Position numbers and translations under genes: made by a program | Source: Fen-183 sp036504335 | Lineage (GTDB): Bacteria > Acidobacteriota > Thermoanaerobaculia > UBA5066 | Length of the DNA stretch: 64,000 nt | Reading direction: 5' to 3' | NCBI GenBank assembly: GCA_036504335.1 | Contig: DASXVJ010000001.1 | Coordinates: 124,001 to 188,000, forward strand | Shown here: one piece after another, positions 17,740-25,941 of the stretch | How the letters are laid out: each line of letters starts with the position of its first letter | Numbering within the stretch: position 1 is the stretch's first letter | Notes under the pieces: model-generated | What the model saw: only the letters and a program-made list of their open reading frames with translations | Databases searched by the model: none | What the model was told of the DNA's origin: nothing

Positions 17740-19397
17740 TGCGGCCCCCCGGGCTCGAACGTCGTGATCACCGGGACGCTCGCGATCTCCGCGAACCTCT
17801 CGTCGAACGCCTCGGCGAGGACGCGGCCGTCCATGTCGCGCGCGAGCGGCTCGCCCGCGAGCACGAGAAGCGTCGGGGCGAGATCGAGGACGCCGGCCGA
17901 GGTCAGGCGCACGCCCGACCGGACGCCCGCGCCGGCGAGAAGCACGAACCCGTCGCGCGAGGCGTCGGGGCCCGCCCCGGGCACGCGCCCGCGCACGAAG
18001 CGCACGACGGCCTCGGCCGTCGTGGGCGGGCCCCAGCCGACGGGTGCGAAGAGGCAGATCGTCCGCTCCTTGCCCTCGCGTTCGAGAACGTCCGCGAGCG
18101 TGTCGTCGAGAAACCGGTAGTACGCCTTCAGGGCGCGGGCCCGCGCCTCGGCCCCTTCAGGCGCCGCGAGCCCCCAGTAGCGCGCGTCCCCGGCGCCGCC
18201 GAAGAGGCGCGCGGCCGTCGCGAGGCCGGAGAGGACGAGGGCCGCGACGTTGTTCGGCCCGGCGGGAAGCGCGCCGAGCGCCGCACCGACGACGCTCAGG
18301 TCGCGCGCGGCTGCGGCGGGCGGATCGCGGCGGGCCGGCCCGTCGGGAAGGCCGTCCGGGCCGAGCGCGCGGGCGAGCGGCCGGTCCAGCCCGCCCGGAG
18401 AGACGCGGAAGAGGCGCGCGCGCCGGGCGGCTTCGGCCGGCCGCGCCGCGTCGTCCCCGTCGTCGCCCGCGAAGAAACGGTCCGTCGCCCAGAGCACCGT
18501 TCCGTCGCGCGCCGGGGCCGAGCAAGGCCAGTTCAGGACCGCCGACTCGTGGCCGCGCGCGACGAGAATCTCCCAGAACGTGAGGCTGCGGCGCCGCGCG
18601 CCGTCCTCGCGCACCCACGTCCCGAGCGGAGGGACGAGCCGCCCGAGCCCCGGCACGACCGGCAGGAGGCGAAACGTTCCCGAGAGCGCGACGCGGCGGA
18701 ACTCCGAGACGACGCCGTGCTTCCCGGGCTTCTTCCCCGTCGCCGCGGACGTCCAGAGGGCCGCCCGGTCGTACGGCGCGAGAGACGCGAGCGGCCCCGC
18801 CGCCCCTTCCGAAAGCAGCCGCGCAAACGTCGGGAGCGAACCCTCGGAGGCGAACGCCGTCAGGAGATCCCAGGAAATCCCTTCGACCCCGATGACGAGG
18901 AGGCTCCGGCGCGCGGCGCGCGCCAGCGGCTCGGGGCTCGCGAGCACCGCCCGCTCCGGCGCGCGGCGTCCCGCGAGCGGCGCGAGGAGAAGCAGGACGA
19001 GCACGGCCGCGACGGGCCGCGCGGGCGCGCCGCGCCCCGCCGCGAAGACGAGGAGGAACGCTCCCGCCGCGAGCGCGAGCGCCGCGGCCACGAGGACGCG
19101 CCGCCCGCCCCCGGGGACGAAATCGTGCGTCGCCCGGCGCTGGACTTCGACGCCGGCGGCCGCGAGGCCGAGCAGGAGTGCGAGAAGAAGCGTCGACGCG
19201 CGCGTCGCGGGCCGTTTCCGGAGCCACGCGAGGGGCGCCGCGAGCGCCGCGCCGATCGCGCCGAGCACCGCGAGGACCCGCAGCGCGGAGGCGGGCGCGA
19301 GGAGATCGGGATTCAGTCCGATCAGGACGTCGGCCGCCGCGACGCCGGCGAGCGCCCCCGCCAGCACGAACGGCAACGCCCGACGTCTCTCGTCCAT
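17736..19397 (-). CDS. alkaline-phosphatase-superfamily membrane protein, probable pseudoenzyme
   Basis: The 553-residue protein has four N-terminal membrane helices (to about residue 140) and a type I phosphodiesterase/AlkP-fold domain. The fold is recognised from GVEGISWDLL, WTSAATGKKPGKHGVV and LDLAPTLLVLAGEP followed by DMDGRVL. The usual metal ligands look altered. The first Asp is Glu172, the usual SDHG becomes APVG at 451-454, and the late histidine before the GFVLL strand is absent. The residue expected to be the Thr/Ser nucleophile is also not evident (APYDRAALW). It may be a binding or scaffold protein and not a hydrolase. It is the first gene of a two-gene unit, divergent from pyrK. 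Confidence 0.75.
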   Translation of the reverse strand: MDERRRALPFVLAGALAGVAAADVLIGLNPDLLAPASALRVLAVLGAIGAALAAPLAWLRKRPATRASTLLLALLLGLAAAGVEVQRRATHDFVPGGGRRVLVAAALALAAGAFLLVFAAGRGAPARPVAAVLVLLLLAPLAGRRAPERAVLASPEPLARAARRSLLVIGVEGISWDLLTAFASEGSLPTFARLLSEGAAGPLASLAPYDRAALWTSAATGKKPGKHGVVSEFRRVALSGTFRLLPVVPGLGRLVPPLGTWVREDGARRRSLTFWEILVARGHESAVLNWPCSAPARDGTVLWATDRFFAGDDGDDAARPAEAARRARLFRVSPGGLDRPLARALGPDGLPDGPARRDPPAAAARDLSVVGAALGALPAGPNNVAALVLSGLATAARLFGGAGDARYWGLAAPEGAEARARALKAYYRFLDDTLADVLEREGKERTICLFAPVGWGPPTTAEAVVRFVRGRVPGAGPDASRDGFVLLAGAGVRSGVRLTSAGVLDLAPTLLVLAGEPLARDMDGRVLAEAFDERFAEIASVPVITTFEPGGPQ

Positions 19398-19402
19398 ATA
19401 AT
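19397..19402 (+). promoter_or_regulatory. consensus -10 TATAAT for pyrK operon
   Basis: A perfect TATAAT overlaps by one base the start codon of the divergent AlkP-like gene and lies 30 bases before the pyrK ATG. No good -35 is visible 17 bases upstream. A 13-base palindrome GGCGAGTCTCGCC (19411-19423) falls in the predicted leader. Confidence 0.5.
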
Positions 19403-19432
19403 CCGCGCCCGGCGAGTCTCGCCCCCTTCCCG

Positions 19433-20239
19433 ATGGCCGTCAACGAAACGCTTCGCGTCCTCCGCACGCTGCACTACGACGCGGCGCACTATTCGTTGTT
19501 CCTCCAGGCCGGCACGATCGGCCCGGCGGCGAAAGCGGGACACTTCGCGATGCTGCAGGCGGGGGACGGCCTCCGGCCGTACCTCCGGCGGGCGTTCTCG
19601 ATCGCGGACGTCACGACCGTCGCGGGCGTTCCCGCGATCGAGTTCGTCGTGAAAGCCGTCGGCGTCGGCACGGGAGCGCTCGGACGGCTTCCCGAGGGAA
19701 CGCCGGTGCCCGTGCTCGGCCCGCTCGGCGTCCCGTTCCCGACGGACGACCTCAAGACCGGCGACCGCGTCGCCCTCGTGGCGGGCGGAATCGGCCTGGC
19801 GCCGCTCGTCCTCCTCGCCCGCACCCTCGCCGCACGCGGCCTCGCCGCGGACCTCTACTACGGCGGCCGCAACGAGAACGACATCCTGAAGCGCGCCGAC
19901 TTCGAGCGCTTCCTCGGCCCGCACCGCTGCCGGTACGCCACCGACGACGGCTCTCTCGGCCGGCGGGGGCGCGTGACGGACATCCTGGCGCACGCCCTCG
20001 AGGGCGGGACGTCCTACCGGCGCGTCTTCGCGTGCGGCCCGCTCCCGATGTTCAGGACGCTCGCCGCGCTCGTCGAAAAGGCGGGGCTCGACGCCTCCTT
20101 CGCGATGGAGTCCGAGATGGCGTGCGGCTTCGGCGTCTGCCTCGGCTGCGTCGCGCCGACCGCGGACGGCCGCTTCGCCACGATCTGCAAGGAAGGGCCG
20201 TGCGTGCCCCCGTCCTTCATCGACTGGAAGAGGGTCTGA
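19433..20239 (+). CDS. pyrK: dihydroorotate dehydrogenase electron-transfer subunit
   Basis: The 268-residue protein is a ferredoxin-reductase-like subunit. It has an FAD-binding barrel with PYLRRAFSIAD, an NAD-binding part with VAGGIGLAPLVLLAR, and a C-terminal cysteine cluster ESEMACGFGVCLGCVAP with a fourth Cys near CKEGPC, which ligates the 2Fe-2S cluster. It passes electrons from dihydroorotate oxidation by PyrD to NAD. The ATG at 19433 gives the expected N-terminus. It overlaps pyrD by one base (TGATG), consistent with a heterotetrameric PyrD2K2 enzyme made from one message. Confidence 0.94.
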   Translation: MAVNETLRVLRTLHYDAAHYSLFLQAGTIGPAAKAGHFAMLQAGDGLRPYLRRAFSIADVTTVAGVPAIEFVVKAVGVGTGALGRLPEGTPVPVLGPLGVPFPTDDLKTGDRVALVAGGIGLAPLVLLARTLAARGLAADLYYGGRNENDILKRADFERFLGPHRCRYATDDGSLGRRGRVTDILAHALEGGTSYRRVFACGPLPMFRTLAALVEKAGLDASFAMESEMACGFGVCLGCVAPTADGRFATICKEGPCVPPSFIDWKRV

Positions 20240-21183
20240 TGGCCGTCGACCTCACCGTCCAGATGGGGCGCCTGCGCCTGAAGAACCCGATCGCGACGGC
20301 CTCGGGCACGTTCGGCTACGGCCTCGAGTTCGCGGACTACCTCGACCTCGCGGCGCTCGGCGCCATCAGCGTCAAGGGGCTGTCGCGCCGCCCGTGCCAC
20401 GGAAATCCTCCGCCGCGCATCTGCGAGACGGACGCGGGGATGCTGAACGCGATCGGTCTCCAGAACGTCGGCGTGGACGCGTTCCTCGCCGAGAAGCTCC
20501 CCGAGCTCCACAGGAAGGGCGCGACGGTGATCGCGAACGTCTGGGGCGACGCGGAGGAGGACTACGTCGCCGTCGTCGAGCGCATCGGCGCGGACCGCCG
20601 GGTCGCGGCGATCGAGCTGAACGTCTCGTGTCCCAACGTCGTGAAGGGCGGGATGATCTTCGGCAACAATCCGCAGGCCCTCTCGGCTCTCGTCAAGAAG
20701 GTCCGCGCCGCGACCCCGCACGTCCTCGTCGTGAAGCTCTCGCCGAACGTGACGGACATCGTCGCGGTCGCGCAGGCGGCCGTGGACGCCGGGGCGGACG
20801 CGCTCTCGCTCATCAACACGCTCGTCGGCCTCGCGATCGACCTCGAGACGCGGACGCCGAAAATCGGCTTCACGACGGGCGGCCTGTCGGGCCCGGCGAT
20901 CCGCCCGATCGCCCTCCGCATGGTCTGGGAAGTTCGCAAGGCGCTTCCGAAGATCCCGATTTTCGGAATGGGCGGGATCGAGACGGTCGAGAACGTCGTC
21001 GAGTTCCTCGTCGCGGGCGCGAACGCCGTCCAGATCGGCACGGCGAACTTCCGGGATCCCTCCCTTGCGGGCCGGCTCGTCGGCGAGCTCTCCGCGTGGT
21101 GCGGCGAACGCAGAATCGCGCGCGCCTCCGACCTCGTCGGAACCCTGAAGACGAGGCCGCGCGAGGATCACCGGTTTGCCTGA
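20239..21183 (+). CDS. pyrD: dihydroorotate dehydrogenase B, catalytic subunit
   Basis: The 314-residue TIM-barrel flavoprotein oxidises dihydroorotate to orotate. It has NPIATASGTFGYG at the start, ELNVSCPNV with Cys131 as the class-1B catalytic base, VKLSPNVTDI, and the FMN-phosphate motif GMGGIETVENV with AVQIGTANF. The cysteine base and adjacent pyrK agree with the NAD-linked 1B type. Its end overlaps pyrF by 8 bases. Confidence 0.96.
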   Translation: MAVDLTVQMGRLRLKNPIATASGTFGYGLEFADYLDLAALGAISVKGLSRRPCHGNPPPRICETDAGMLNAIGLQNVGVDAFLAEKLPELHRKGATVIANVWGDAEEDYVAVVERIGADRRVAAIELNVSCPNVVKGGMIFGNNPQALSALVKKVRAATPHVLVVKLSPNVTDIVAVAQAAVDAGADALSLINTLVGLAIDLETRTPKIGFTTGGLSGPAIRPIALRMVWEVRKALPKIPIFGMGGIETVENVVEFLVAGANAVQIGTANFRDPSLAGRLVGELSAWCGERRIARASDLVGTLKTRPREDHRFA

Positions 21184-21898
21184 CGCGCGCGCCCGCCTCG
21201 CCGTCGCGCTGGACCTCCCGGACCGCGCCTCGCTCCTCGCGATGGCGCGCCGCGTCGCCCCCGAGGCCGGCGTCCTGAAGCTCGGTCTCGAGGCGTTCGT
21301 CGCGGAAGGACCGGCCCTCGTCCGCGAGCTCGTCGCCTCCGGCGCGGACGTGTTCCTCGACCTCAAGCTCCACGACATCCCGAACACCGTCGGCCGGGCC
21401 GCAGCCGCGGCCGTCGCGACGGGCGCGGCGATCGTGAATTGCCACGCCTCCGGCGGGCGCGACATGATGAGGGCGTTCGGAGACGAGGGGCGCGCGGCCG
21501 CCGCGAAGGCCGGCCGTCCCGCCCCGAAGCTCATCGCCGTCACGGTCCTGACCTCCCTGGACGCGGGCGCGCTCGCGACGATCGGCTTCGGCGGCTCCCC
21601 GCGCGAGGCCGCCGTGCGTCTGGCCGCGCTCGCGCAGGAATCGGGCCTCGACGGCGTCGTCTGCTCGCCGGAGGAGATCTCCGCGATTCGCGCCGCGTGC
21701 GGGAAGGACTTCCTGCTCGTCGTGCCCGGCGTGCGCCCCGCGGGTGCGGAGAAGGGCGACCAGAAGCGCGTCGCGACGCCCGCCGACGCGATCCGTGCGG
21801 GGGCGGACCTCCTCGTCGTCGGCCGGCCCGTCACGGGCGCTCCCGATCCCGCCGCCGCCGCGCGGGCGATCGCCGCCGAGATCGCGGCCGCGCTCTGA
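21176..21898 (+). CDS. pyrF: orotidine 5'-phosphate decarboxylase
   Basis: The 240-residue protein makes UMP from OMP. The catalytic Asp-Lys-Asp set is in DLKLHDIPNTV near residue 62, and the phosphate-binding end is VVPGVRPAG with VVGRPVT. The start is TTG, inferred because conserved LAVALDLPD begins a few residues later and no ATG or GTG is available between it and pyrD. The 8-base overlap with pyrD suggests coupled translation. pyrK-pyrD-pyrF form one operon for the last steps of pyrimidine synthesis. Confidence 0.95.
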   Translation: MPDARARLAVALDLPDRASLLAMARRVAPEAGVLKLGLEAFVAEGPALVRELVASGADVFLDLKLHDIPNTVGRAAAAAVATGAAIVNCHASGGRDMMRAFGDEGRAAAAKAGRPAPKLIAVTVLTSLDAGALATIGFGGSPREAAVRLAALAQESGLDGVVCSPEEISAIRAACGKDFLLVVPGVRPAGAEKGDQKRVATPADAIRAGADLLVVGRPVTGAPDPAAAARAIAAEIAAAL

Positions 21899-21910
21899 CC
21901 CGTCCGCCCG

Positions 21911-22252
21911 CTACTCGACCTTGATCTTCTCGTAGCGCGGAGCGCCGTCTCCCTTCGTCGCGCGCGTGGCGAGCGCGATCTCCTCGTCGAGGAAGTCGCG
22001 CAGGGCCTTCATGAGCTCGATGCCCGAGAACGCAGCCCGGCCGAGCGCGGCGCGCCCCGCGAGCGACACCGAGAACCTCCCGATCAGCCCGGCCGCGGGC
22101 CGGAGGAAACAGCCTTCGCCGCCGCAGGCGAGCCCGGGAATCGGGCCGCCGGCGCGCGGGGCGCCCGCCGCGGCTTCCGCCGCGTCCGCGGCCGCGACGC
22201 CGGGACCGAAGTCGGCCTCGAGGGGATCGACGGTTTTCTTCTTGCGTGCCAT
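21911..22252 (-). CDS. small protein of unknown function downstream of ArsA
   Basis: No family was recognised for this 113-residue protein. It opens with MARKKKTVDP, has an Ala/Gly-rich middle with a Cys pair (ACGGEGC) and ends with an amphipathic stretch ELMKALRDFLDEEI followed by a charged tail. Its ATG overlaps the arsA stop (ATGA), so it is almost certainly made with ArsA and could be a partner or client of that ATPase. The high coding density and conserved overlap argue that it is real. Confidence 0.6.
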   Translation of the reverse strand: MARKKKTVDPLEADFGPGVAAADAAEAAAGAPRAGGPIPGLACGGEGCFLRPAAGLIGRFSVSLAGRAALGRAAFSGIELMKALRDFLDEEIALATRATKGDGAPRYEKIKVE

Positions 22253-23448
22253 CAGGGCGCCTCCGTCGCGCGCGCGAAGCGCACGGTGAGCTTGCCGTCC
22301 TCGACCTTCGCGCCGGATGGCGTGAAACCCGCGAGCGTCCGCGGGATCGGGACGTGGTGCCGGACGTTGCCGATGCGGACGACGAGGTCGCCCGAGGCGA
22401 CCGCGAGATCGACGTCCTCCTTCGCGACGAAGGGTAAGTCGAGCGTGAGGACGTAGCGGCCGTTCTGCTTCGTGTACCGGTAGGGCGCGTCCGAACGGAA
22501 CGACGCCGCCGCGTCGCGGCCGGCCCACAGCTCCGTTCCGAGAGAAAGGAGCGCCGCCGAGCCGAGGACCTGGTCGTCGCGGAGCGGGAGCGTGAAGAGG
22601 GGAACCGGGTCGAAGTAGCGGTGCGCCTCCTCGAGGAACTGCGCCTGGGTCCTGCGCCACTTGTCGAAGAACGGGTCGTGCATCCTGGCGGGGAGCAGCC
22701 GGTTCACGATCACGGCGTCCACGGTGAACCCGTAGAGGCCGAAATACATGAAGGCGCGCTGCGTCTCCTTGATCACGATCTTCTCCGCGTTCGTGACGAG
22801 GCGGACGGTCGTCGTCTTCGGGTCCTTCAGGAGCGCGTCGACGCCGTCGAGCTTCTCGGCGAGCGACTGAACGTTGTCGAAGTAGCGGTCCGGCGGGAGC
22901 GGGACGTTCGCGACCTTCTTCGCGACGGGCCGCGCGACCTTCAGAATGTTCCTCTGGATCCGGAAGAGCTTCGTCATGTACCAGTCGAGCGTCGGCGGCA
23001 GGGAGACGAAGCGCAGGGACTCGCCCGTGGGCGCGCAGTCGAGGATCAGGACGTCGAACGCCTTCTCCTTCGCGTAGCGGTTCACGTAGAGAAGGGCGGA
23101 CACTTCCTCCATTCCGGGAAAGATCGCGAGCTCCTCGGCGAGCACCTCTTCGACGCCCGTCACCGCGAGGAGGGCCGTGATGTAGCCCGAGATGTCCTTC
23201 CAGTGGCGCCCGATCTCCTCCGTGACGTCCACTTCCTGGATCCAGAGGTTCTCCGCGACCGGCACGGCTTCGCCGCGGTGCTTGTCCGTGAGGGCTCCGG
23301 GCAGGTCGAACGAGTCGGCGAGCGAGTGCGCGGCGTCGACGGACATCACGAGCGTCTTCAGGCCCTGCGCCGCGAGCGTCAGGCCCGTCGCGGCCGCCAC
23401 CGTCGTCTTGCCGGTGCCGCCCTTGCCCGTGAAGAGGATGATCCGCAT
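22252..23448 (-). CDS. ArsA/GET3-family ATPase with C-terminal Hsp20-like domain
   Basis: The 398-residue protein carries the deviant Walker A GKGGTGKTT at 8-16, VDAAHSLAD (switch I) and DCAPTGESLRF (switch II). From about residue 325 the segment from YRYTKQNGRYVLTLDLPF to the end resembles the Hsp20/alpha-crystallin-like domain added to many bacterial ArsA ATPases. There is one ATPase domain only, so it would act as a dimer. No arsenic gene (arsR, arsB, arsC) is near, so arsenite export is unlikely; membrane-protein targeting or an unknown chaperone role is more plausible. It sits between a PAP2 gene and a small unknown. Confidence 0.88.
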   Translation of the reverse strand: MRIILFTGKGGTGKTTVAAATGLTLAAQGLKTLVMSVDAAHSLADSFDLPGALTDKHRGEAVPVAENLWIQEVDVTEEIGRHWKDISGYITALLAVTGVEEVLAEELAIFPGMEEVSALLYVNRYAKEKAFDVLILDCAPTGESLRFVSLPPTLDWYMTKLFRIQRNILKVARPVAKKVANVPLPPDRYFDNVQSLAEKLDGVDALLKDPKTTTVRLVTNAEKIVIKETQRAFMYFGLYGFTVDAVIVNRLLPARMHDPFFDKWRRTQAQFLEEAHRYFDPVPLFTLPLRDDQVLGSAALLSLGTELWAGRDAAASFRSDAPYRYTKQNGRYVLTLDLPFVAKEDVDLAVASGDLVVRIGNVRHHVPIPRTLAGFTPSGAKVEDGKLTVRFARATEAP

Positions 23449-23458
23449 CCGCCGGATG

Positions 23459-24442
23459 TTACGCGGGCGGGACGCTTCGCCTTCCCGCCGCCTCGCAGGC
23501 CCACGCGAGAAGGAGGCCCGCGTACCCGTCGATCGCGTAATGCCACCCGCTCACGACGGAGGTGAAGAGGGTCACGGCGGTCAGCGCCGCGAAGAGCGCG
23601 AAGAGCGCCTTCGACCGCCGGCGCGCGAAGAACATGAGGAACGCCTGCGCCGCGACGTGCAGCGACGGCATCGCGGCCACGCCGAGATACGGGGAGATGT
23701 CGAACCCCTCCGGGTGGCGGTGGAGCGAACGGATCCGGCCGTAGTGCGCGAAGAGGAGGTCCATCGTCGCGGACTGCCCCGGCATCGCGGCGCGGACCTC
23801 CGTGTAGTCGTCCTTGAGGACGTAACAGGGACCGAGCGACGGCACCGCGAAGTAGAACCACGCGCCGAAGATCCAGAGGAACGTGAAGCCCGCCGCGAAA
23901 CGCGCGCGGTCGCGCACGGAGAGCGCCGCCCCGAACCAGGCGACGCCCGCCATGACGGTCCAGATGAACGCACCGTAATAGACGTCGAGAGCGCGCCACA
24001 GGGCCGGATACGGGAAGAGGCCCTGGAGGAAGCGCCCGGGATTCACGCCCAGATGGAGCGCCGTCTCGATCCGGAAGAGGCCCGGGTCGAAGAGGACGTC
24101 GGGGCGGAAGAGCGGGAGCGCGACCTTGAGCCAGCTGTAGGCCCAGGACGTGAGCGTGAGGACCGCGAGGAGCCGCGCCAGATCCGGGAGGGACCTCGGC
24201 CGGAGGAGCGCGCGGAGCCGGGCCGCCCCGCGCCTCTTCCCGCGGCGCCCCGCGAGGAGCGCGCGCACGAGGACGCCGGCGAGGAGAACGGACCCCGTGA
24301 TCGCGACGAACTGCCACATGTCGAGGAGCGTGCGCAGCAGATCGACGTTCATGCGGGCGCGTGTCCGGAGGAGGATGGCGACGACAACGACGTCGGCGAG
24401 GAGGACGATCTCGTAGAGTCTCAGGCGCGCGCGGCGCCTCAC
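23459..24442 (-). CDS. PAP2-superfamily phosphatase/phosphotransferase (inositolphosphotransferase-like)
   Basis: The 327-residue membrane protein has about seven helices. Its C-terminal half holds the PAP2 signature blocks: MPSLHVAAQAF and SGWHYAIDGYAG, each with a catalytic histidine. The arrangement resembles the PAP2_3 group related to Aur1/Ipt1 phosphotransferases that transfer lipid headgroups, though lipid phosphate phosphatase activity is equally possible. The GTG at 24442 is preferred because it overlaps the S4 gene stop (GTGA) and keeps a first hydrophobic segment (EIVLLADVVVVAILL). A GTG at 24445 or an ATG at 24352 are alternatives. Confidence 0.8.
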   Translation of the reverse strand: MRRRARLRLYEIVLLADVVVVAILLRTRARMNVDLLRTLLDMWQFVAITGSVLLAGVLVRALLAGRRGKRRGAARLRALLRPRSLPDLARLLAVLTLTSWAYSWLKVALPLFRPDVLFDPGLFRIETALHLGVNPGRFLQGLFPYPALWRALDVYYGAFIWTVMAGVAWFGAALSVRDRARFAAGFTFLWIFGAWFYFAVPSLGPCYVLKDDYTEVRAAMPGQSATMDLLFAHYGRIRSLHRHPEGFDISPYLGVAAMPSLHVAAQAFLMFFARRRSKALFALFAALTAVTLFTSVVSGWHYAIDGYAGLLLAWACEAAGRRSVPPA

Positions 24443-24849
24443 CACCCGCGCGTCCTCTCGCGCTGCCGCCGCTCCTTCTTCGTGGGGCGGGCGCCGCCGG
24501 CGTCCTTCGGAGCGAACATCCGTTCGAGCCTCCGCGCCTCGAGAACCTCCGGGGTCGGGGGAGGCGTCGTCTCCTCGAAAAGGGCGCGGGCGTCCGCCTT
24601 CTTCACGTGCCGCTCGGCCAGCCCTCTCACGACGAACGTGCGCCTGCCGCGCGCGAACGAGATCGACAGGCGGTCTCCCGCGCGGAGGAGCTTGTGCGCG
24701 GCGGACGCGTGGCCGTTCAGGTCCACCTTGCCGCCGGCGCACGCCGCCGCGGCCTGCGAGCGCGTCGGAAAGAGGCACGCCACGTCCAGCCACACGTCCA
24801 GCCGGACCTCGGTCAAGGGATCGTCTTCGTGCTCGCGCGTCTTTGCCAT
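24439..24849 (-). CDS. S4-domain RNA-binding protein (Hsp15-like)
   Basis: The 136-residue basic protein has an S4 domain at about 15-70 (VRLDVWLDVACLFPTRSQA, then AGGKVDLNG and AGDRLSI), followed by a lysine/arginine-rich C-terminal tail. Small S4 proteins such as Hsp15 (HslR) bind stalled 50S subunits that carry nascent chains. A specific role here is inferred only from this architecture. It lies 7 bases after the small pilin-like gene and overlaps the PAP2 gene. Confidence 0.83.
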   Translation of the reverse strand: MAKTREHEDDPLTEVRLDVWLDVACLFPTRSQAAAACAGGKVDLNGHASAAHKLLRAGDRLSISFARGRRTFVVRGLAERHVKKADARALFEETTPPPTPEVLEARRLERMFAPKDAGGARPTKKERRQRERTRGW

Positions 24850-24856
24850 CGCGCGG

Positions 24857-25216
24857 CTAGAAAACCGGCTTCTCGACCTTCTTGTCGAACAGGTAGACGT
24901 ACTTGTAGCCGAAGATGTCGGCGGTCTGCTTGTACCGCGCCGCGATCACGACGTAGCTCCCGTTCTTGTCGACGTGGATGTCCTGCAGCTGGAGCGGGAC
25001 CTTCGCGTCCTGCGCCTTGAGGTAGACGTCCATCCGGAGCTTCTCGAGCGGCTTCAGCCCGCCGAAGTTCGCCGCCTCGTTCATCGCGTCGAGGATCTCG
25101 TTGCCGTGGATGTGCAGCGGAACGATCCGCACCAGCGCAACCACGGCCACGAACAGGATCGCAAGCCCGACGATCAGACCGAAGGCGCCTTCCCCACGAT
25201 TCCCGTTGCGACGCAT
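24857..25216 (-). CDS. small single-helix membrane protein, DUF4845-like
   Basis: The 119-residue protein has a charged start (MRRNGNRGEG), one membrane helix at about 11-28, and a soluble domain ending in VEKPVF. The layout and position directly after lepB resemble DUF4845 proteins found after lepB in gammaproteobacteria, but the likeness is by architecture only. A Shine-Dalgarno-like AGAGGAG lies about 8 bases before the ATG, which decides this start over upstream ones. The function is unknown. Confidence 0.68.
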   Translation of the reverse strand: MRRNGNRGEGAFGLIVGLAILFVAVVALVRIVPLHIHGNEILDAMNEAANFGGLKPLEKLRMDVYLKAQDAKVPLQLQDIHVDKNGSYVVIAARYKQTADIFGYKYVYLFDKKVEKPVF

Positions 25217-25260
25217 GTGCGAGCTCCTCTCTTCGACGCGGCCGTCCGGACGGATCTTCC

Positions 25261-25941
25261 TCAACGGACCGCCCGGAACGTCCGGTTCCAGCGCGTCCTG
25301 GCGAAAAAGTGTAACCCGGTGTCGAGCGTCCGGCGTAGCGCCGCGCCCCGCCCCGAAAACGTCCGGCCGGCGGGCGCCCACGACCAGAGGACGCAGACGG
25401 CCCGGCCCTCGAGGTTCGCGGCCGGAGCGGGCCCCCAGAAACGCGAATCCTGCGAGTCGTCGCGGTTGTCCCCCATCGCGAAGAACCGGCCCTCCGGCAC
25501 CGCGGCCGGCCCGAAGGAGTCGCGTTTCGCGAGCGCCGGCGGCGCATCCGCGCCGTACGTCGCGGCGTCGCGGTGGACGACGAAGGACTCGTCCCGTGCA
25601 AAGCCGTTCACGCGCAGCTGCTTCGCCCGCTGCTCCACGGTGTCGCCGCCCGTCGCGACGGCCCTCTTGAGAAGGTCGCGCGCGGCGTCCCGCGGGTCGC
25701 GGAACACGACCACGTCGCCCCGCGTCAGGGCCCGGTACGGGAGGAGCCGCGCCCAGGGCCCCGCGTGCGGAGCGTAGGCGACCTTGTCCACGACGATCCG
25801 GTCTCCCGCGAGCACGGCGTCCTCCATGGACGACGTGGGGACGTGGAAGATCTGAAAGACGAAGGCCTTGACGAAGAGCGCGAGCGCCGCCGCGACGAGG
25901 ACGGCCTCGGCCGTCTCCGCGAAGCGTCCGGGGCGGCTCAC
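25261..25941 (-). CDS. lepB: signal peptidase I
   Basis: The 226-residue protein has an N-terminal membrane helix (about 10-32), box B VPTSSMED with nucleophile Ser38, box D DLLKRAVATGGD with general-base Lys92, and box E GDNRDDSQDSRFWGP. It cleaves signal peptides from exported proteins on the outer face of the inner membrane. The GTG start overlaps the lepA stop (GTGA). The lepA-lepB order is common in bacteria. Confidence 0.96.
   Translation of the reverse strand: MSRPGRFAETAEAVLVAAALALFVKAFVFQIFHVPTSSMEDAVLAGDRIVVDKVAYAPHAGPWARLLPYRALTRGDVVVFRDPRDAARDLLKRAVATGGDTVEQRAKQLRVNGFARDESFVVHRDAATYGADAPPALAKRDSFGPAAVPEGRFFAMGDNRDDSQDSRFWGPAPAANLEGRAVCVLWSWAPAGRTFSGRGAALRRTLDTGLHFFARTRWNRTFRAVR

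Noticed and set aside
22252..23448. Arsenite-efflux ATPase
   Set aside because: There are no arsenic genes nearby and only one ATPase domain, so only the family name is kept.
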